DNA of 64,000 nucleotides from Tildeniella nuda ZEHNDER 1965/U140 (GCA_019358895.1 JAHHIG010000005.1:279742-343741), one strand, 5' to 3'; positions 35,601 to 44,560 are shown, counted from the stretch's first letter. Translations and numbers: made by a program. Notes: a model not told the origin generated them from the sequence alone.

Positions 35601-36940
35601 CAGCGGCAACCGGACTCTACACATTGGCAGCAGCCTTAGTCGGTATCGGTGTGGGTCGGCGGCGACCGTTCAAGCCACTGGTATATCTGTCGGTGTTGGG
35701 TGGGACGATCGCGGCGTATGAACTGTTGCTCTACCAACTCTCGCAGGCAAAAGGCGGTGAGGCGGGTGATGGCGTTGTCCTGATGGCAGGATTAGCAGCG
35801 GCGATCGCGATCGTCACTCAACTTCTGCAACGCTGGCTCGTGCCTTACTTACGCTTAGCTAGTCGAGAGGTCGCTGTCATCGCTCATGTGCATTGGGGGC
35901 TGGGTAGTGCGCTCATGCCTGTCGCCCTTATTTTTTCCCTGAGTGGCTCTGGAGCATGGCTGTGGACGGGGATTGCAGCAACGTTGGCAGGGTATGCTCT
36001 CGCCATGGGGAATGAGCGCTGGCATCGGGCAGAGGGGCTTGCAACCGCAGAGACGCAGAGACGCAGAGAGACAGACACCGACTCCCGACTCCCGACTCCC
36101 GACTCCCAACTCCCTTCCTGGACGTATGCAGGCATTGTGGAAGCGATCGCCACGATCACCCATCTCCTCCATCAGTTGCTGCCTGATTCCATATTGCTGA
36201 CCTGGGGAGGGACGATCGCGGCGGGCATTGCCTTTGTCCTCTATCAGGCACCCTGGAGGCGTTGGGGATGGCAGCGTAAACCGTGGGAGCGATCGATGGC
36301 AATCTTACCCATCGCGGTGACTGTACTGACGATGGGCACGATCGCGATTCAAGGCTTGCTGGTTGTGGCAGCGTTCTACGCCTGGTTAGCAAAGGCAGAG
36401 CGGCAGGTGCGGCTCAGTTACGTCGGTGTGCTGCTGGCAGATTGGGCTGTGCTGCGGTGGCTATACAATTTGGGGACAGAAGAACCGTTGTGGATTGCCG
36501 CTTTGGTGAGTGTGTCGCTGCTGTACCTCGCGCAAGTTGATCCAGCATTGCGATCGTCGAGCGATCGTGACAAGCGTCATCTGCTGCGGAGCCTCGCCAC
36601 CGGGCTGGTGTGCCTGACTGCGTTCTATCAAGCCGAGGTGGGCATTGCAGGTGTGCCATCGCTGTTGCCAGGCTTCCTTAGCGGTGCGATCGCGCTGGGG
36701 TTTGTTCTGGCTGGCTTACGACTCCGCATTCGGGCGTTTCTCTTCGTCGGTACTGCCGTTTTTATGATCCAGGTACTCCGACAAGTCGCACGCTTCACCA
36801 GCGAAGCCTTGCCGTTATGGTCAATGGGCATCGTTCTAGGCATCGCGTTTATTTGGGTTGCCGCTACGTTTGAGGCACGCCGCGCTCAAATTTCAACCTT
36901 AATGAATTACTGGTCTACTGAGCTAGAGATTTGGGAATAA
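32657..36940 (+). CDS. giant multi-pass membrane protein (DUF2157-like start)
   Basis: The 1427-residue protein has an N-terminal soluble helix region of about 95 residues and more than 25 predicted hydrophobic segments. The start of its membrane part (MAEVSVIWLLFLGVFMVVVS, SAVGQYAILFAYTLAFW) resembles DUF2157 proteins. At five points, loops between membrane segments carry low-complexity insertions encoded by short repeat tracts: about 33297-33330, 33510-33620, 34485-34600, 35430-35545 and 36040-36118. All keep frame. Function unknown; possibly a cell-envelope polymer or lipid protein. Confidence 0.8.
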   Translation: MVSPPDRPIILNLVIQSGHPTLLEGLDVWLRLGLLSDETVRQLCEDHLTCLLSEAVAARSRDDDFAVANDFATEEVLVPVGTVSTVERSPSPITRSIQSFMAEVSVIWLLFLGVFMVVVSSGVLAATQWRNFSAVGQYAILFAYTLAFWAASAWTGRQPNLRLTARMLQIATLLIIPVNFWMMDGFRLWQSGLGWVMAAIAAIVLTGITVQLLKGGSRESGVNVISSTGAAGDNHVRGSWERLPLGMAIALSWLHWGWGWDGFPLIATYVGTIGATIALVLQEQRWGVGSWEAEGRRQEAEGRRQELEAEAVFEGAETQPQEDLASEDELASPSPPASLASPLSLSTITIAIAAILLLARAVFAAGVPIDRLGLAVGVCGWLLCWLGRRDASRLGWQRGGVGLLLVGWLIAVTVTPPWQAIAISGLGLWLLADYLRRSGQVQYLTAGWLIGLQTVWLLWRVVSPNWQQRLIETSIRLAGQEAMPIALLGLWFFPYVLLTVWLAARLRRWQKPSLAKQAEFLALALGLVLTAVSFGNGWTRSLNLVLSTMTLAAVLRGRTRPDAFLIYLTHATGLAAITSLIHLCFPSLSQNTWAGILLIGAVGEWILSAILPTSGSRLPTPPAPSASPTPVRLSAHVEAHSPLPTPSLKIWQQTTWHAGLLLTATSYLLLSSRILTGYPLWDLLSRAFGDTTTWGGMWLVTPIALTVLGSCRHLPQRRSASVLSVIALFLIQVLMLDSAPERLTGLGTAVVLMFINTHQLRQLLEAVITVGFGLTFTAALVWEVFTDSLTVGLSVNLLAIALLLLWLLWGWLKRRETVLAKLYRQATDGWAIALAVTTLAFLTLWHLVVYTQLDLPHWQYLSAAGILFIATSYRTWQRPQNPGFYAIAWSLELVITGIVSLTGRSLDAVAIANLALGLGTQLLGDWWLSGQRSAVSSQLLSIPPSPYPPISSSPHPLLPSSWNVIPLLYALVGLLLQHRSFTAATGLYTLAAALVGIGVGRRRPFKPLVYLSVLGGTIAAYELLLYQLSQAKGGEAGDGVVLMAGLAAAIAIVTQLLQRWLVPYLRLASREVAVIAHVHWGLGSALMPVALIFSLSGSGAWLWTGIAATLAGYALAMGNERWHRAEGLATAETQRRRETDTDSRLPTPDSQLPSWTYAGIVEAIATITHLLHQLLPDSILLTWGGTIAAGIAFVLYQAPWRRWGWQRKPWERSMAILPIAVTVLTMGTIAIQGLLVVAAFYAWLAKAERQVRLSYVGVLLADWAVLRWLYNLGTEEPLWIAALVSVSLLYLAQVDPALRSSSDRDKRHLLRSLATGLVCLTAFYQAEVGIAGVPSLLPGFLSGAIALGFVLAGLRLRIRAFLFVGTAVFMIQVLRQVARFTSEALPLWSMGIVLGIAFIWVAATFEARRAQISTLMNYWSTELEIWE

Positions 36941-37222
36941 CTGACAGTAACAGTGGAATAGACAGGCTCTTTCCAGCAGTGTAGAGAAGCTGACTGTGTG
37001 ATCGGAGACGCTACTCCCTTATAAAAGCTTGCCTAAACAGTCACTGACCTGTCGATTTAAACAGATCTTTGCTGTTAGCTTGAAACGCTGAAAGCTGCCG
37101 CGATCGCCACCCCTCGCTAGATCATCAGACTTAAACCTTCAGTATTCAGAGCTACAAAAGACCCTCTTTATCTGCACGTACCCTGACGACATAGCCTTAT
37201 CAAGCAAGCGAGAACGAAGCAA
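36941..37222. other. no gene seen
   Basis: The region holds no reading frame with recognisable homology and no clear hairpin. It may contain the promoter of the flavoprotein gene at 37223. Confidence 0.4.
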
Positions 37223-38506
37223 ATGCAAACGCACTATCCCGTCATCGTCGTGGGCGGTGGTCAAGCTGGGTTATCCATGAGCTACTGCCTGAAAGCGCGA
37301 GGCTTTGACCATCTCGTCTTTGAGAAAAATAAGATTGGTCATGCGTGGCGTGACAAGCGTTGGGATTCCTTCTGCCTGGTGACACCCAACTGGCAGTGCA
37401 AACTTCCTGGTTTCCACTATCCAGGCGACGACCCGCATGGGTTTATGCAGCGGGACGAAATTGTGCAATACATTGAGGCATACGCCGCTTCGTTCGAGCC
37501 ACCCGTGAAAGAAGGGGTTGCCGTGTCGAAAGTGGCGCGCAATGAGGCTAGGGATGTTTTTGAAGTGGAAACAACGATCGGCAACTATACCGCCGATCAG
37601 GTCATTATTGCCGTAGGTGGCTATCACATTCCAAAGCTGCCCCCGATCGCCGAACGGCTGCCAGAATCGATCGTCCAACTACACTCCTCTGAATACCGCA
37701 ACCCTGAGTCATTGCCCGACAAAGCGGTTTTAGTGGTCGGTACGGGACAATCCGGCTGTCAGATTGCTGAAGATCTTCACCTTGCCGGGAAGCAAGTGCA
37801 TTTGTGTGTCGGCAGTGCGCCCCGATCGCCCCGGCGCTATCGTGGCAAGGACGTGGTGGATTGGCTCGATCAGATGGGCTATTACGACCTATCGATCGAC
37901 GAGCATCCCCAGAAAGAAAAAGCTCGCACCAATACCAACCATTACGTTACCGGGCGTGGTGGTGGACGTGAAATTGATCTGCGTCAGTTTGCCTTAGAAG
38001 GAATGCAACTGCACGGCAGGCTGAACACTATCAGCGGTAGCACACTCACCTTTGCCGATAACCTGAAGCAAAATCTCGACCAGGCGGATGCAGTTGCCGA
38101 AAATATCAAGAAAGGCATTGATGCTTTCATTGAGAAAAACCGCCTTCAAGCACCGACCGAACCGCCGTATCAGCCTGTCTGGGAACCTGAGCAGGCACTA
38201 CTCGACCTCGACTGTGCAGCCGCAAAGATCGGCGCGGTTGTCTGGTCTACTGGCTACCATTCAGATTTTAGCTGGATTGAGATTCCCGTCTTCGATGGCA
38301 AAGGGTATCCCGGTCACGATCGCGGTGTCACCGATGTACCAGGCTTGTATTTTCTCGGTCTGCCGTGGCTGTACACGTGGGGTTCAGGCAGATTCTCAGG
38401 TGTAGCACGGGATGCAACCTACCTGGCTGACACGATCGTGATGCGAAAAAAAGTATCGCAGCGTAACGATTGGAGCACTATTAACGAGTTTTTGCTTGGC
38501 TCATAA
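37223..38506 (+). CDS. flavin-dependent oxidoreductase, MSMEG_0569-like
   Basis: The 427-residue protein has a GxGxxG FAD site (VVGGGQAGLSMSYCL), a second nucleotide site (VVGTGQSGCQIAEDL), and the FMO-like WRDKRWDSFCLVTPN. The pattern RYRGKDVVDWLDQMGYYD and the C-terminal PWLYTWGSGRFSGVARDA match the MSMEG_0569 family of flavoproteins. In other genomes this family sits in a nitrilase-containing cluster (MSMEG_0565-0572); those partners are not in this window. It probably oxygenates or oxidises a small molecule with NAD(P)H. Confidence 0.8.
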   Translation: MQTHYPVIVVGGGQAGLSMSYCLKARGFDHLVFEKNKIGHAWRDKRWDSFCLVTPNWQCKLPGFHYPGDDPHGFMQRDEIVQYIEAYAASFEPPVKEGVAVSKVARNEARDVFEVETTIGNYTADQVIIAVGGYHIPKLPPIAERLPESIVQLHSSEYRNPESLPDKAVLVVGTGQSGCQIAEDLHLAGKQVHLCVGSAPRSPRRYRGKDVVDWLDQMGYYDLSIDEHPQKEKARTNTNHYVTGRGGGREIDLRQFALEGMQLHGRLNTISGSTLTFADNLKQNLDQADAVAENIKKGIDAFIEKNRLQAPTEPPYQPVWEPEQALLDLDCAAAKIGAVVWSTGYHSDFSWIEIPVFDGKGYPGHDRGVTDVPGLYFLGLPWLYTWGSGRFSGVARDATYLADTIVMRKKVSQRNDWSTINEFLLGS

Positions 38507-38583
38507 CTCCCCCACAGACAGAGGAAAAACCGGGTTGGCTGGATAATCTTTACAGGTGAATCCACTGATCGCAGGAGCTAGAA

Positions 38584-39375
38584 ATGGCAGAACAGTCGCT
38601 CAAGGGCAAAGTTGCCGTAGTTACAGGTGCAGGCTCTGGTATTGGTCGAGCGGTGGCATTGTTGCTGGCGCAAGAAGGTGCCACGATCGCCACGATCGAC
38701 CATACGCAAGAAGATAGCCAGCAAACGATCGACCAGGTGCATCAGAATGGCGGCAACGGGATGGTAACTGTTGCTGATATTGCTCAGCCCGATCAAGTGC
38801 AGCAATCCTTTCAACAGATCACTAATGCTTTCGGTCGCATCGATATTGTGTTTGCGAATGCGGGTATCAATGGCGTTTGGGCACCGATCGAAGACCTCAC
38901 CCCCGAAGAATGGGACAAAACGCTAGAGACAAACCTCAAGGGCACCTTTCTCACGGTGAAATACGCGGTTCCCTACCTCAAACGACAGGGTGGTTCAGTG
39001 GTGATTACCTCATCGGTCAATGGCACTCGCATCTTTAGCAACACAGGCGCGACTGCTTATGCCACGTCTAAAGCAGCCCAGGTGGCGTTTACCAAAATGG
39101 TGGCGCTAGAGCTGGCACCGCACCGTGTGCGAGTGAATGTGGTGTGTCCAGGCGCGATCGAGACGGGCATTAACGAAAGCACGAAACAACGCGACCTGGA
39201 ACAAATCAGAACGCCCGTAGAATTCCCCGAAGGCAAAATTCCGCTGAACGATGGCAAACCGGGCACCTCTGAGCAAGTCGCTCAACTCGTGCTGTTCCTC
39301 GCCTCCGATGCCTCCAGCCACATCAGCGGCACCGAAGTCTGGATCGATGGTACAGAGTCGCTGTTAAAAGGATAA
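38584..39375 (+). CDS. short-chain dehydrogenase/reductase
   Basis: The 263-residue classical SDR has TGAGSGIG, NAGIN, Ser in VITSSVNG and catalytic YATSK. Ribosome site AGGAGC is eight bases before the ATG. It lies 77 bases after the flavoprotein and may be co-transcribed, together converting a common substrate. Confidence 0.92.
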   Translation: MAEQSLKGKVAVVTGAGSGIGRAVALLLAQEGATIATIDHTQEDSQQTIDQVHQNGGNGMVTVADIAQPDQVQQSFQQITNAFGRIDIVFANAGINGVWAPIEDLTPEEWDKTLETNLKGTFLTVKYAVPYLKRQGGSVVITSSVNGTRIFSNTGATAYATSKAAQVAFTKMVALELAPHRVRVNVVCPGAIETGINESTKQRDLEQIRTPVEFPEGKIPLNDGKPGTSEQVAQLVLFLASDASSHISGTEVWIDGTESLLKG

Positions 39376-39489
39376 ACAATCACCGAGCTTTTGATCCTCG
39401 GTAGTGAGTCTTCGATCAAACTTGCATAGAAGAGAACGTTAACCCGTGCTACGCCCCGTTTCGTCAGAAAAAAGAGGACTTTAAGCTTC

Positions 39490-39513
39490 TCCCCCCTTTT
39501 GAAAGGGGCTAGG
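39490..39513. terminator. C/G-rich hairpin downstream of the SDR
   Basis: CCCCTTT TG AAAGGGG (39493-39508) lies inside a longer CCCCC/GGGGG tract. It could end the flavoprotein/SDR transcript, but similar sequence is a common dispersed repeat in cyanobacteria. Confidence 0.4.
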
Positions 39514-39555
39514 GGGATCAAGGTTTCAAGCTTTAAGCGCGTAAGTTCTATTTGT

Positions 39556-39996
39556 TACTCATCGTTGAGTGCCTAATACTCGTTACCGAGTCCTTGATAG
39601 TCATTGTTGGATGTTTGCTACGTGTCGCCGAACCTTTAGTACTCATCATTGAGTGTTTGCTACTCGTCATCGAATAGTTGCTACTCATCATTGAGTGATT
39701 GCTACTCAGCGTCGAGTGATTGCTACTCAGCGTCGAGTGTTTGCTACTCGTCATCGAATAGTTGCTACTCATCATTGAGTGATTGCTACTCAGCGTCGAG
39801 TGATTGCTACTCAGCGTCGAGTGATTGCTACTCAGCGTCGAATGGTTGCTACTCAGCGTCGAGTGATTGCTACTTAGCGTCGAGTGATTGCTACTTAGCG
39901 TCGAGTGATTGCTACTTAGCGTCGAGTGATTGCTACTCAGCGTCGAGTGATTGCTACTCATCATCGAATGGTTGCTACTTGTACAGGAATGTCAGG
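39556..39996. repeat. 21-bp minisatellite upstream of the GH31 gene
   Basis: There are 21 units of 21 bp in unbroken register, the last degenerate. Most start TACTCAGCGTCGAGT followed by a six-base linker. Several contain a perfect mini-dyad: ACTCA..TGAGT (unit 1), ACTCG..CGAGT (unit 2), ACTCA..TGAGT (units 5, 7, 11). Frames are open on both strands (Ser/Asn/His- and Tyr/Cys/Ser-rich heptapeptides) simply because 21 is divisible by three; no start with ribosome site was found. Confidence 0.9.
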
Positions 39997-40064
39997 TATT
40001 TGTGCCTGAACCTCAGTGTCTTGTCTTCTTCCTGCCTAACTTACCGTCTCTACACTTAATTCCT

Positions 40065-42401
40065 ATGCCTCAAGTTTTTGGTAAGCTTCCCATTCATGCC
40101 CGCTCCTGGAAGGCATTAGGCGCTGTTACGTCTGTTGCACATGACGATCGCAGTGTGTATTGTCACTGTGGCGACGCGCTCCTATCCGTCACAGTGCTAA
40201 CGCAATCATTGATTCGAGTGCGACTGGCACCAACTGGAACGCTGTTGCCCCGACGCTCTTGGGCAGTGGCGAAAGATGATTCAGAGTGGTCGCCCGTGTC
40301 GATCGATCTTCAAGAAAAAGAAGATGCGATCGAGATCAAGACTGACAAGCTGCTCGTCCGCATCGAACGGAATCCCTGTCGCGTCGTGTGCTTTGACCAG
40401 GCAGGCAGACCGTTTGCCGAGGATGCCGAAACAGGTATGGGCTGGTCAGAAAATACGGTGGCGGGTTGGAAAACGATCGAGACCGACGAGCACTTCTACG
40501 GCTTTGGGGAGCGTACTGGTTTGCTCGACAAGCGGGCTGAACGCAAAACCAACTGGACACTGGATGCGCTGGACTATACGACGCTGGCGGATGAGATGTA
40601 TCAGGCGATCCCCTTCTTTATGGCGCTGCGTCCTGAGGTGGGTTACGGCATTTTCTTCAACACTACATTCTGGAGCCAGTTTGATCTGGGGGCAAGCAAG
40701 CCTGGTGTCTGGCAGATGGAAACTCACAGCGGTGAACTCGACTATTACATCGTCTACGGTCCTACGCCTGCGGAAATTCTAGACACCTATACGCAGCTCA
40801 CCGGACGGATGCCACTGCCGCCCAAATGGTCGATCGGCTATCATCAGTGCCGCTGGAGCTATGACTCCGAAGACGTAGTGCGAAAACTGGCGCAAGAGTT
40901 CCGCGATCGCCGCATTCCCTGTGATGTGATTCACCTGGATATCGACTACATGAACGGCTATCGCGTGTTCACCTGGAGTCCTAAACGCTTTGCTAACGCA
41001 GCGAAGTTAATTAGCGAACTGAAAGAGACGGGCTTCAATGTGGTGACGATCGTCGATCCCGGTGTGAAGTACGAACCCGAAGCCGACTACGCGATTTTCG
41101 ACGATGGGTTAGAGCAAGACTACTTTGTCCGTCAGGCAAATGGCGAAATCTTTCACGGCTACGTGTGGCCCGACAAGGCAGTGTTTCCCGATTTCCTCAA
41201 GCCAGACGTGCGTCAATGGTGGGGCGATGCTCAGAAAGCTCTGACAGATGTAGGCGTGGCAGGCATCTGGAACGACATGAATGAGCCTGCCATCGTTGAG
41301 CGTCCTTTTGGCGATGAGGGTAAACACATCTGGTTTCCGCTGGACTCACCGCAAGGTTCCGTTGATGAGTTAACGACCCATGCTGAGGCGCACAACCTCT
41401 ATGGGTCGGGTATGTCGCAGGCTTGTGCCGAAGGATTAGAGCGGCTGCGTCCCAATGAGCGATCGTTCGTGCTGACGCGATCGGGCTTTGCTGGCATTCA
41501 ACGCTGGTCGTCGGTGTGGATGGGCGATAACCAATCCTGGTGGGAACATCTGGAGCTGTCAATCCCCATGCTCTGCAATATGGGCTTGTCCGGCGTTGCC
41601 TTCGTCGGCGCTGATATTGGTGGCTTTGCAGGCAATGCGACGGCTGAACTCTTTGCCCGCTGGATGCAGGTCGGGCTGCTCTACCCGCTTATGCGCGCCC
41701 ACTCCTCTATGAAGACGGAACAGCACGAACCCTGGGTGTTTGGCGAACAAACCGAACGTATCTGCCGCGAGTATATCGAACTGCGCTACCGCCTGTTGCC
41801 CTATCTCTACACGCTGTTCTGGGAAGCCGCAAACACAGGCGCACCCATCTTGCGTCCGCTGCTCTACCATTACCCCAACGATCGCCAAACCTATGCCCTG
41901 TACGATCAGGTGTTGCTCGGTGCCTCCATCATGGCGGCTCCCGTGTATCGTCCCGGCGTGGAGCATCGCGCAGTCTATCTACCCGAAGGCGTGTGGTACG
42001 ACTGGTGGACAGGCGATCGCTACGACGGAGCAACCCACATTCTCGCCCACGCGCCACTGGAGCGAATGCCCCTCTACGTCAAAGCTGGAGCCATTATCCC
42101 CATGCAGCCCGTCATGCAGTATGTCGATGAACGCCCGATCGACGAACTCCGTCTCCGCGTCTGGTCAGGCGAGGGTGAATTCACCTTCTACGAAGACGAC
42201 GGACACAGCTTCGACTACCGCGACGGTGCCTGGGCAACCACCACCTATCAAGTCACTGCCAATGATGACCGCACGACCATCCACATCCAGACACGACACG
42301 GCAACTGGACTCCGCCTGCCCGCACGGTGATCGTAGAACTCGTTGGCATCGGCGAACAGCGATTTGAGGATGACGGAAGCGATCGCACCATCACGTTCTA
42401 A
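40065..42401 (+). CDS. glycoside hydrolase family 31 (alpha-glucosidase-like)
   Basis: The 778-residue protein has the GH31 N-terminal beta domain, catalytic nucleophile Asp in GIWNDMNEP (about residue 402), acid/base Asp in RWSSVWMGDNQSWW (about 485), and a C-terminal beta domain (GEFTFYEDDGHSFDYRDG). It probably hydrolyses alpha-glucosides in glycogen or maltodextrin turnover. The ATG at 40065 begins the conserved MPQVFGK; a longer frame reaches back into the 21-bp repeat and is unlikely. Confidence 0.93.
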   Translation: MPQVFGKLPIHARSWKALGAVTSVAHDDRSVYCHCGDALLSVTVLTQSLIRVRLAPTGTLLPRRSWAVAKDDSEWSPVSIDLQEKEDAIEIKTDKLLVRIERNPCRVVCFDQAGRPFAEDAETGMGWSENTVAGWKTIETDEHFYGFGERTGLLDKRAERKTNWTLDALDYTTLADEMYQAIPFFMALRPEVGYGIFFNTTFWSQFDLGASKPGVWQMETHSGELDYYIVYGPTPAEILDTYTQLTGRMPLPPKWSIGYHQCRWSYDSEDVVRKLAQEFRDRRIPCDVIHLDIDYMNGYRVFTWSPKRFANAAKLISELKETGFNVVTIVDPGVKYEPEADYAIFDDGLEQDYFVRQANGEIFHGYVWPDKAVFPDFLKPDVRQWWGDAQKALTDVGVAGIWNDMNEPAIVERPFGDEGKHIWFPLDSPQGSVDELTTHAEAHNLYGSGMSQACAEGLERLRPNERSFVLTRSGFAGIQRWSSVWMGDNQSWWEHLELSIPMLCNMGLSGVAFVGADIGGFAGNATAELFARWMQVGLLYPLMRAHSSMKTEQHEPWVFGEQTERICREYIELRYRLLPYLYTLFWEAANTGAPILRPLLYHYPNDRQTYALYDQVLLGASIMAAPVYRPGVEHRAVYLPEGVWYDWWTGDRYDGATHILAHAPLERMPLYVKAGAIIPMQPVMQYVDERPIDELRLRVWSGEGEFTFYEDDGHSFDYRDGAWATTTYQVTANDDRTTIHIQTRHGNWTPPARTVIVELVGIGEQRFEDDGSDRTITF

Positions 42402-42414
42402 GTTCACTCTAAAG

Positions 42415-42475
42415 GCTGATCGCTGACCGCTGATAGCTGACCGCTGACCGCTGACTGCTGACCGCTGACCGCTAT
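42415..42475. repeat. heptamer repeats between convergent genes
   Basis: About eight units of GCTGACC and its variants (GCTGATC, GCTGATA, GCTGACT) fill the gap between the GH31 and MetF-like 3' ends and just enter the end of the latter. Confidence 0.9.
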
Positions 42476-43377
42476 CCCCTCTGCAACGGTGCAATACCTG
42501 CCCGATCGAGAATCTGCGGAATCAAGTCTTCGCGCTTGACTGCCATCATATGTACGCCCTGACAAAGCTGACGTGCCTGTTGCACCTGCTCAGCAGCGAT
42601 CGTCACACCTTCCTGAAGCGGATCTGAGGCGCGTTCTAAGCGATCGATAATATGGTCAGGAATTTGCACACCGGGCACACAGCGGTTGATGAACTGCGCG
42701 TTTTTCGCCGACTTAAGCAAGAAAATGCCTGCGAGAATCGGCTTATTACAGCCTGAGGCAAGTTGCGTCATGAACTTCTCAAGGCGATCGAAGTCCGAAA
42801 TCAACTGACTTTGAAAAAACTGTGCCCCGGCTGTTAACTTGCGCTCAAAGCGACGCTGCAACCCTGACCAACTGCCACATTGAGGATCGATCGCGGCTCC
42901 GACAAAGAGTTCCGTAGCGCCATCAGTCAATGGTTTATCGTTGAAGTCGAATCCAGCATTCAGCTTGTGAATCAGTTGCAGTAAGCGAACGGACTCTAGC
43001 TCAAAAACTCCCCGTGCTTCAGGGTGATCACCTGCTTTGATCGGGTCGCCTGTCAGTGCCAAAATGTTGCGAATGCCCAGCGCCTGAGCGCCCATCAGGT
43101 CTGCCTGCAAACCAATAGCATTGCGATCGCGGCAAGCCATCTGACAAATCGGCTCAATCCCCTCTTGTAAGAGAAGCACTGACGCTGCCAGCGACGACAT
43201 CCGCAGCACTGCCCGACTGCCGTCCGTAATGTTCACGCTATGCACTCGCCCTTTCAGCGATCGTGCCATCTCAACCATGTGGGCGGGATTCCCCCCCTTC
43301 GGTGGCATCACCTCAGCGGTGATCAGAAACTCACCGGACTGAATAGCAGACTGAAAAAGACTTGGGGATGATGGCAT
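42472..43377 (-). CDS. methylenetetrahydrofolate reductase-like protein
   Basis: The 301-residue protein has the MetF fold: AEVMPPKGGNP, NITDGSRAVLRMSS, QMACRDRN, NILALTGDP, and KPILAGIFLLKSAKNAQFIN. It probably reduces methylene-THF with FAD for methionine synthesis. Divergence from classical MetF is considerable (a cyanobacterial clade annotated as MTHFR-like). Confidence 0.85.
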   Translation of the reverse strand: MPSSPSLFQSAIQSGEFLITAEVMPPKGGNPAHMVEMARSLKGRVHSVNITDGSRAVLRMSSLAASVLLLQEGIEPICQMACRDRNAIGLQADLMGAQALGIRNILALTGDPIKAGDHPEARGVFELESVRLLQLIHKLNAGFDFNDKPLTDGATELFVGAAIDPQCGSWSGLQRRFERKLTAGAQFFQSQLISDFDRLEKFMTQLASGCNKPILAGIFLLKSAKNAQFINRCVPGVQIPDHIIDRLERASDPLQEGVTIAAEQVQQARQLCQGVHMMAVKREDLIPQILDRAGIAPLQRG

Positions 43378-43406
43378 GAGATGAAAACAATGCTTAATAA
43401 GCTTAC

Positions 43407-43572
43407 TTATATAAGGCTATCAATCCAGGTATGAATTCTGTCTTCAAGGGCAACAATATCTTCATAGCAGAGTGCACGAATGCGACTGTAGCGTTGATCG
43501 GCTTCTTCTGCCAAAAGTTTGCGCCCTTGTCCAGTTCCCGTCAACTGAGTTGCAGAAAACTCAAGCCCCTTT
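43407..43572 (-). pseudogene. C-terminal remnant of an unrecognised helical protein
   Basis: A frame after an upstream stop runs KGLEFSATQLTGTGQGRKLL then AEEADQRYSRIRALCYEDIV, ALEDRIHTWIDSLI and a TAA at 43407-43409. The helical end looks like the tail of a small HTH regulator (LTGTGQGRKLLAEEADQRY resembles a MarR-type wing and helix), but I cannot name it. No start is present. Confidence 0.35.
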
Positions 43573-44084
43573 CACCGTGCCAGTCGAGTCGAGCACGAGC
43601 ATCATGCCCAGCATGAGCGCAACAGAACGGCACAATCCAGCCGCAGGAATAAACAGGTGAGCGTCTGAGGGGTGCGTAAGCCTGATTGGAGCACGCCAAA
43701 AGCAGCCGCTTGTAATCGTTTGACTATTTCACCCAGGCTGTGACTGGAAAAGCCAAAGCTAGCCGTATAGATTACACCCCCAGCCACAATCAAAACGTTT
43801 TGGTGCAAGGGGTGCTGGTGATAAAGGTGGACTGGGCTATGTTGGCATCAATTACTACTCTGCCAACAAAGACAAACTGCACTTGCTGCGGGTGCAAAGC
43901 CCCATTACAGGCACCTGTGAAAAGCCTGTGCCATTAGCTACAGCGGCAAACAATCTCTCTACGCTGCTGTCTCGTCCACTCTTTATAGCAGGTAGTGCTA
44001 CACAAGTAATGAGGCATTGTAGTGATGGATGAAATACCAGATCGCACCAATGTGATTCTCCAACGATTTTGAGAAGGATCAGGT
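43573..44084. other. decayed DNA, no intact gene
   Basis: Short open stretches in several frames (for example IPAAGLCRSVALMLGMMLVL in minus) resemble broken membrane-protein pieces, but none can be assigned. This is consistent with a decayed insertion region next to an IS1-like remnant. Confidence 0.35.
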
Positions 44085-44184
44085 TTTGCTGCCCGCAGTC
44101 TCGACCTTTGAACCGTTGTTTGCCGTTGTGGATGCGACCATTCTTAACCGTGGAGGAAGCGGCACAGAGGGAGCAGGCAGGCAT
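44085..44184 (-). pseudogene. IS1-family InsA-like zinc-ribbon remnant
   Basis: The frame MPACSLCAASSTVKNGRIHN then GKQRFKGRDCGQQ matches the C-x-x-C...G-K-Q-R-x-x-C-x-x-C-G N-terminus of IS1-family transposases; the first Cys of the second pair is Gly. After that it does not continue into the HTH or catalytic domain, so it is a fragment of an insertion sequence. Confidence 0.6.
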
Positions 44185-44256
44185 GGGAGGACAGTAAAAA
44201 ACGCTACTTCTCCATCATTACATCTTGAGCACTACCTAGGATGTGAAAGTTTACTG

Positions 44257-44469
44257 CTAGCCCAACCTTTTCGCTAACGCTCTGATGACGTTCTCCTTCA
44301 CCATTAGCAAGTGAGAGGTTGTAAGCAACAGCTCTTTTAGCTTTGCTGGACTCATAGTCGTCAATTCTTTCTCAATTAATTTCATCTGAAATTTTTGTTC
44401 CAGGGTCAATTCAAGATCTAATTCAGGCAGCATAGTTTTTGATGAAAATGTGATTGTTTCGTCAGTCAA
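44257..44469 (-). CDS. NblA-like small helical protein
   Basis: The 70-residue protein has LELTLEQKFQMKLIEKELTT, MSPAKLKELLLTTSHLLMVK, ENVIRALAKRL. The layout LTLEQ-x-F ... MS/LS-x-x-x-x-x-x-L ... LMV-K/R-E resembles NblA, which targets phycobilisomes for degradation in nutrient starvation. Several conserved NblA positions near the C-terminus (Y, W) are absent, so it may be a paralogue with another role. Two direct repeats lie about 90 bases upstream. Confidence 0.6.
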   Translation of the reverse strand: MTDETITFSSKTMLPELDLELTLEQKFQMKLIEKELTTMSPAKLKELLLTTSHLLMVKENVIRALAKRLG

Positions 44470-44560
44470 TCGAATTTACATTTTCCATTCAAAGGCTAAC
44501 ATGATCGTTTCAAATCACCTAGTACGTAAGATACACATTCGCGGTACATGGTATACCAAT

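Noticed and set aside
39556..39996. Long Ser/Asn- or Tyr/Cys-rich frames on both strands as genes
   Set aside because: They exist only because the repeat period is a multiple of three; no ribosome site, and composition is pure repeat.
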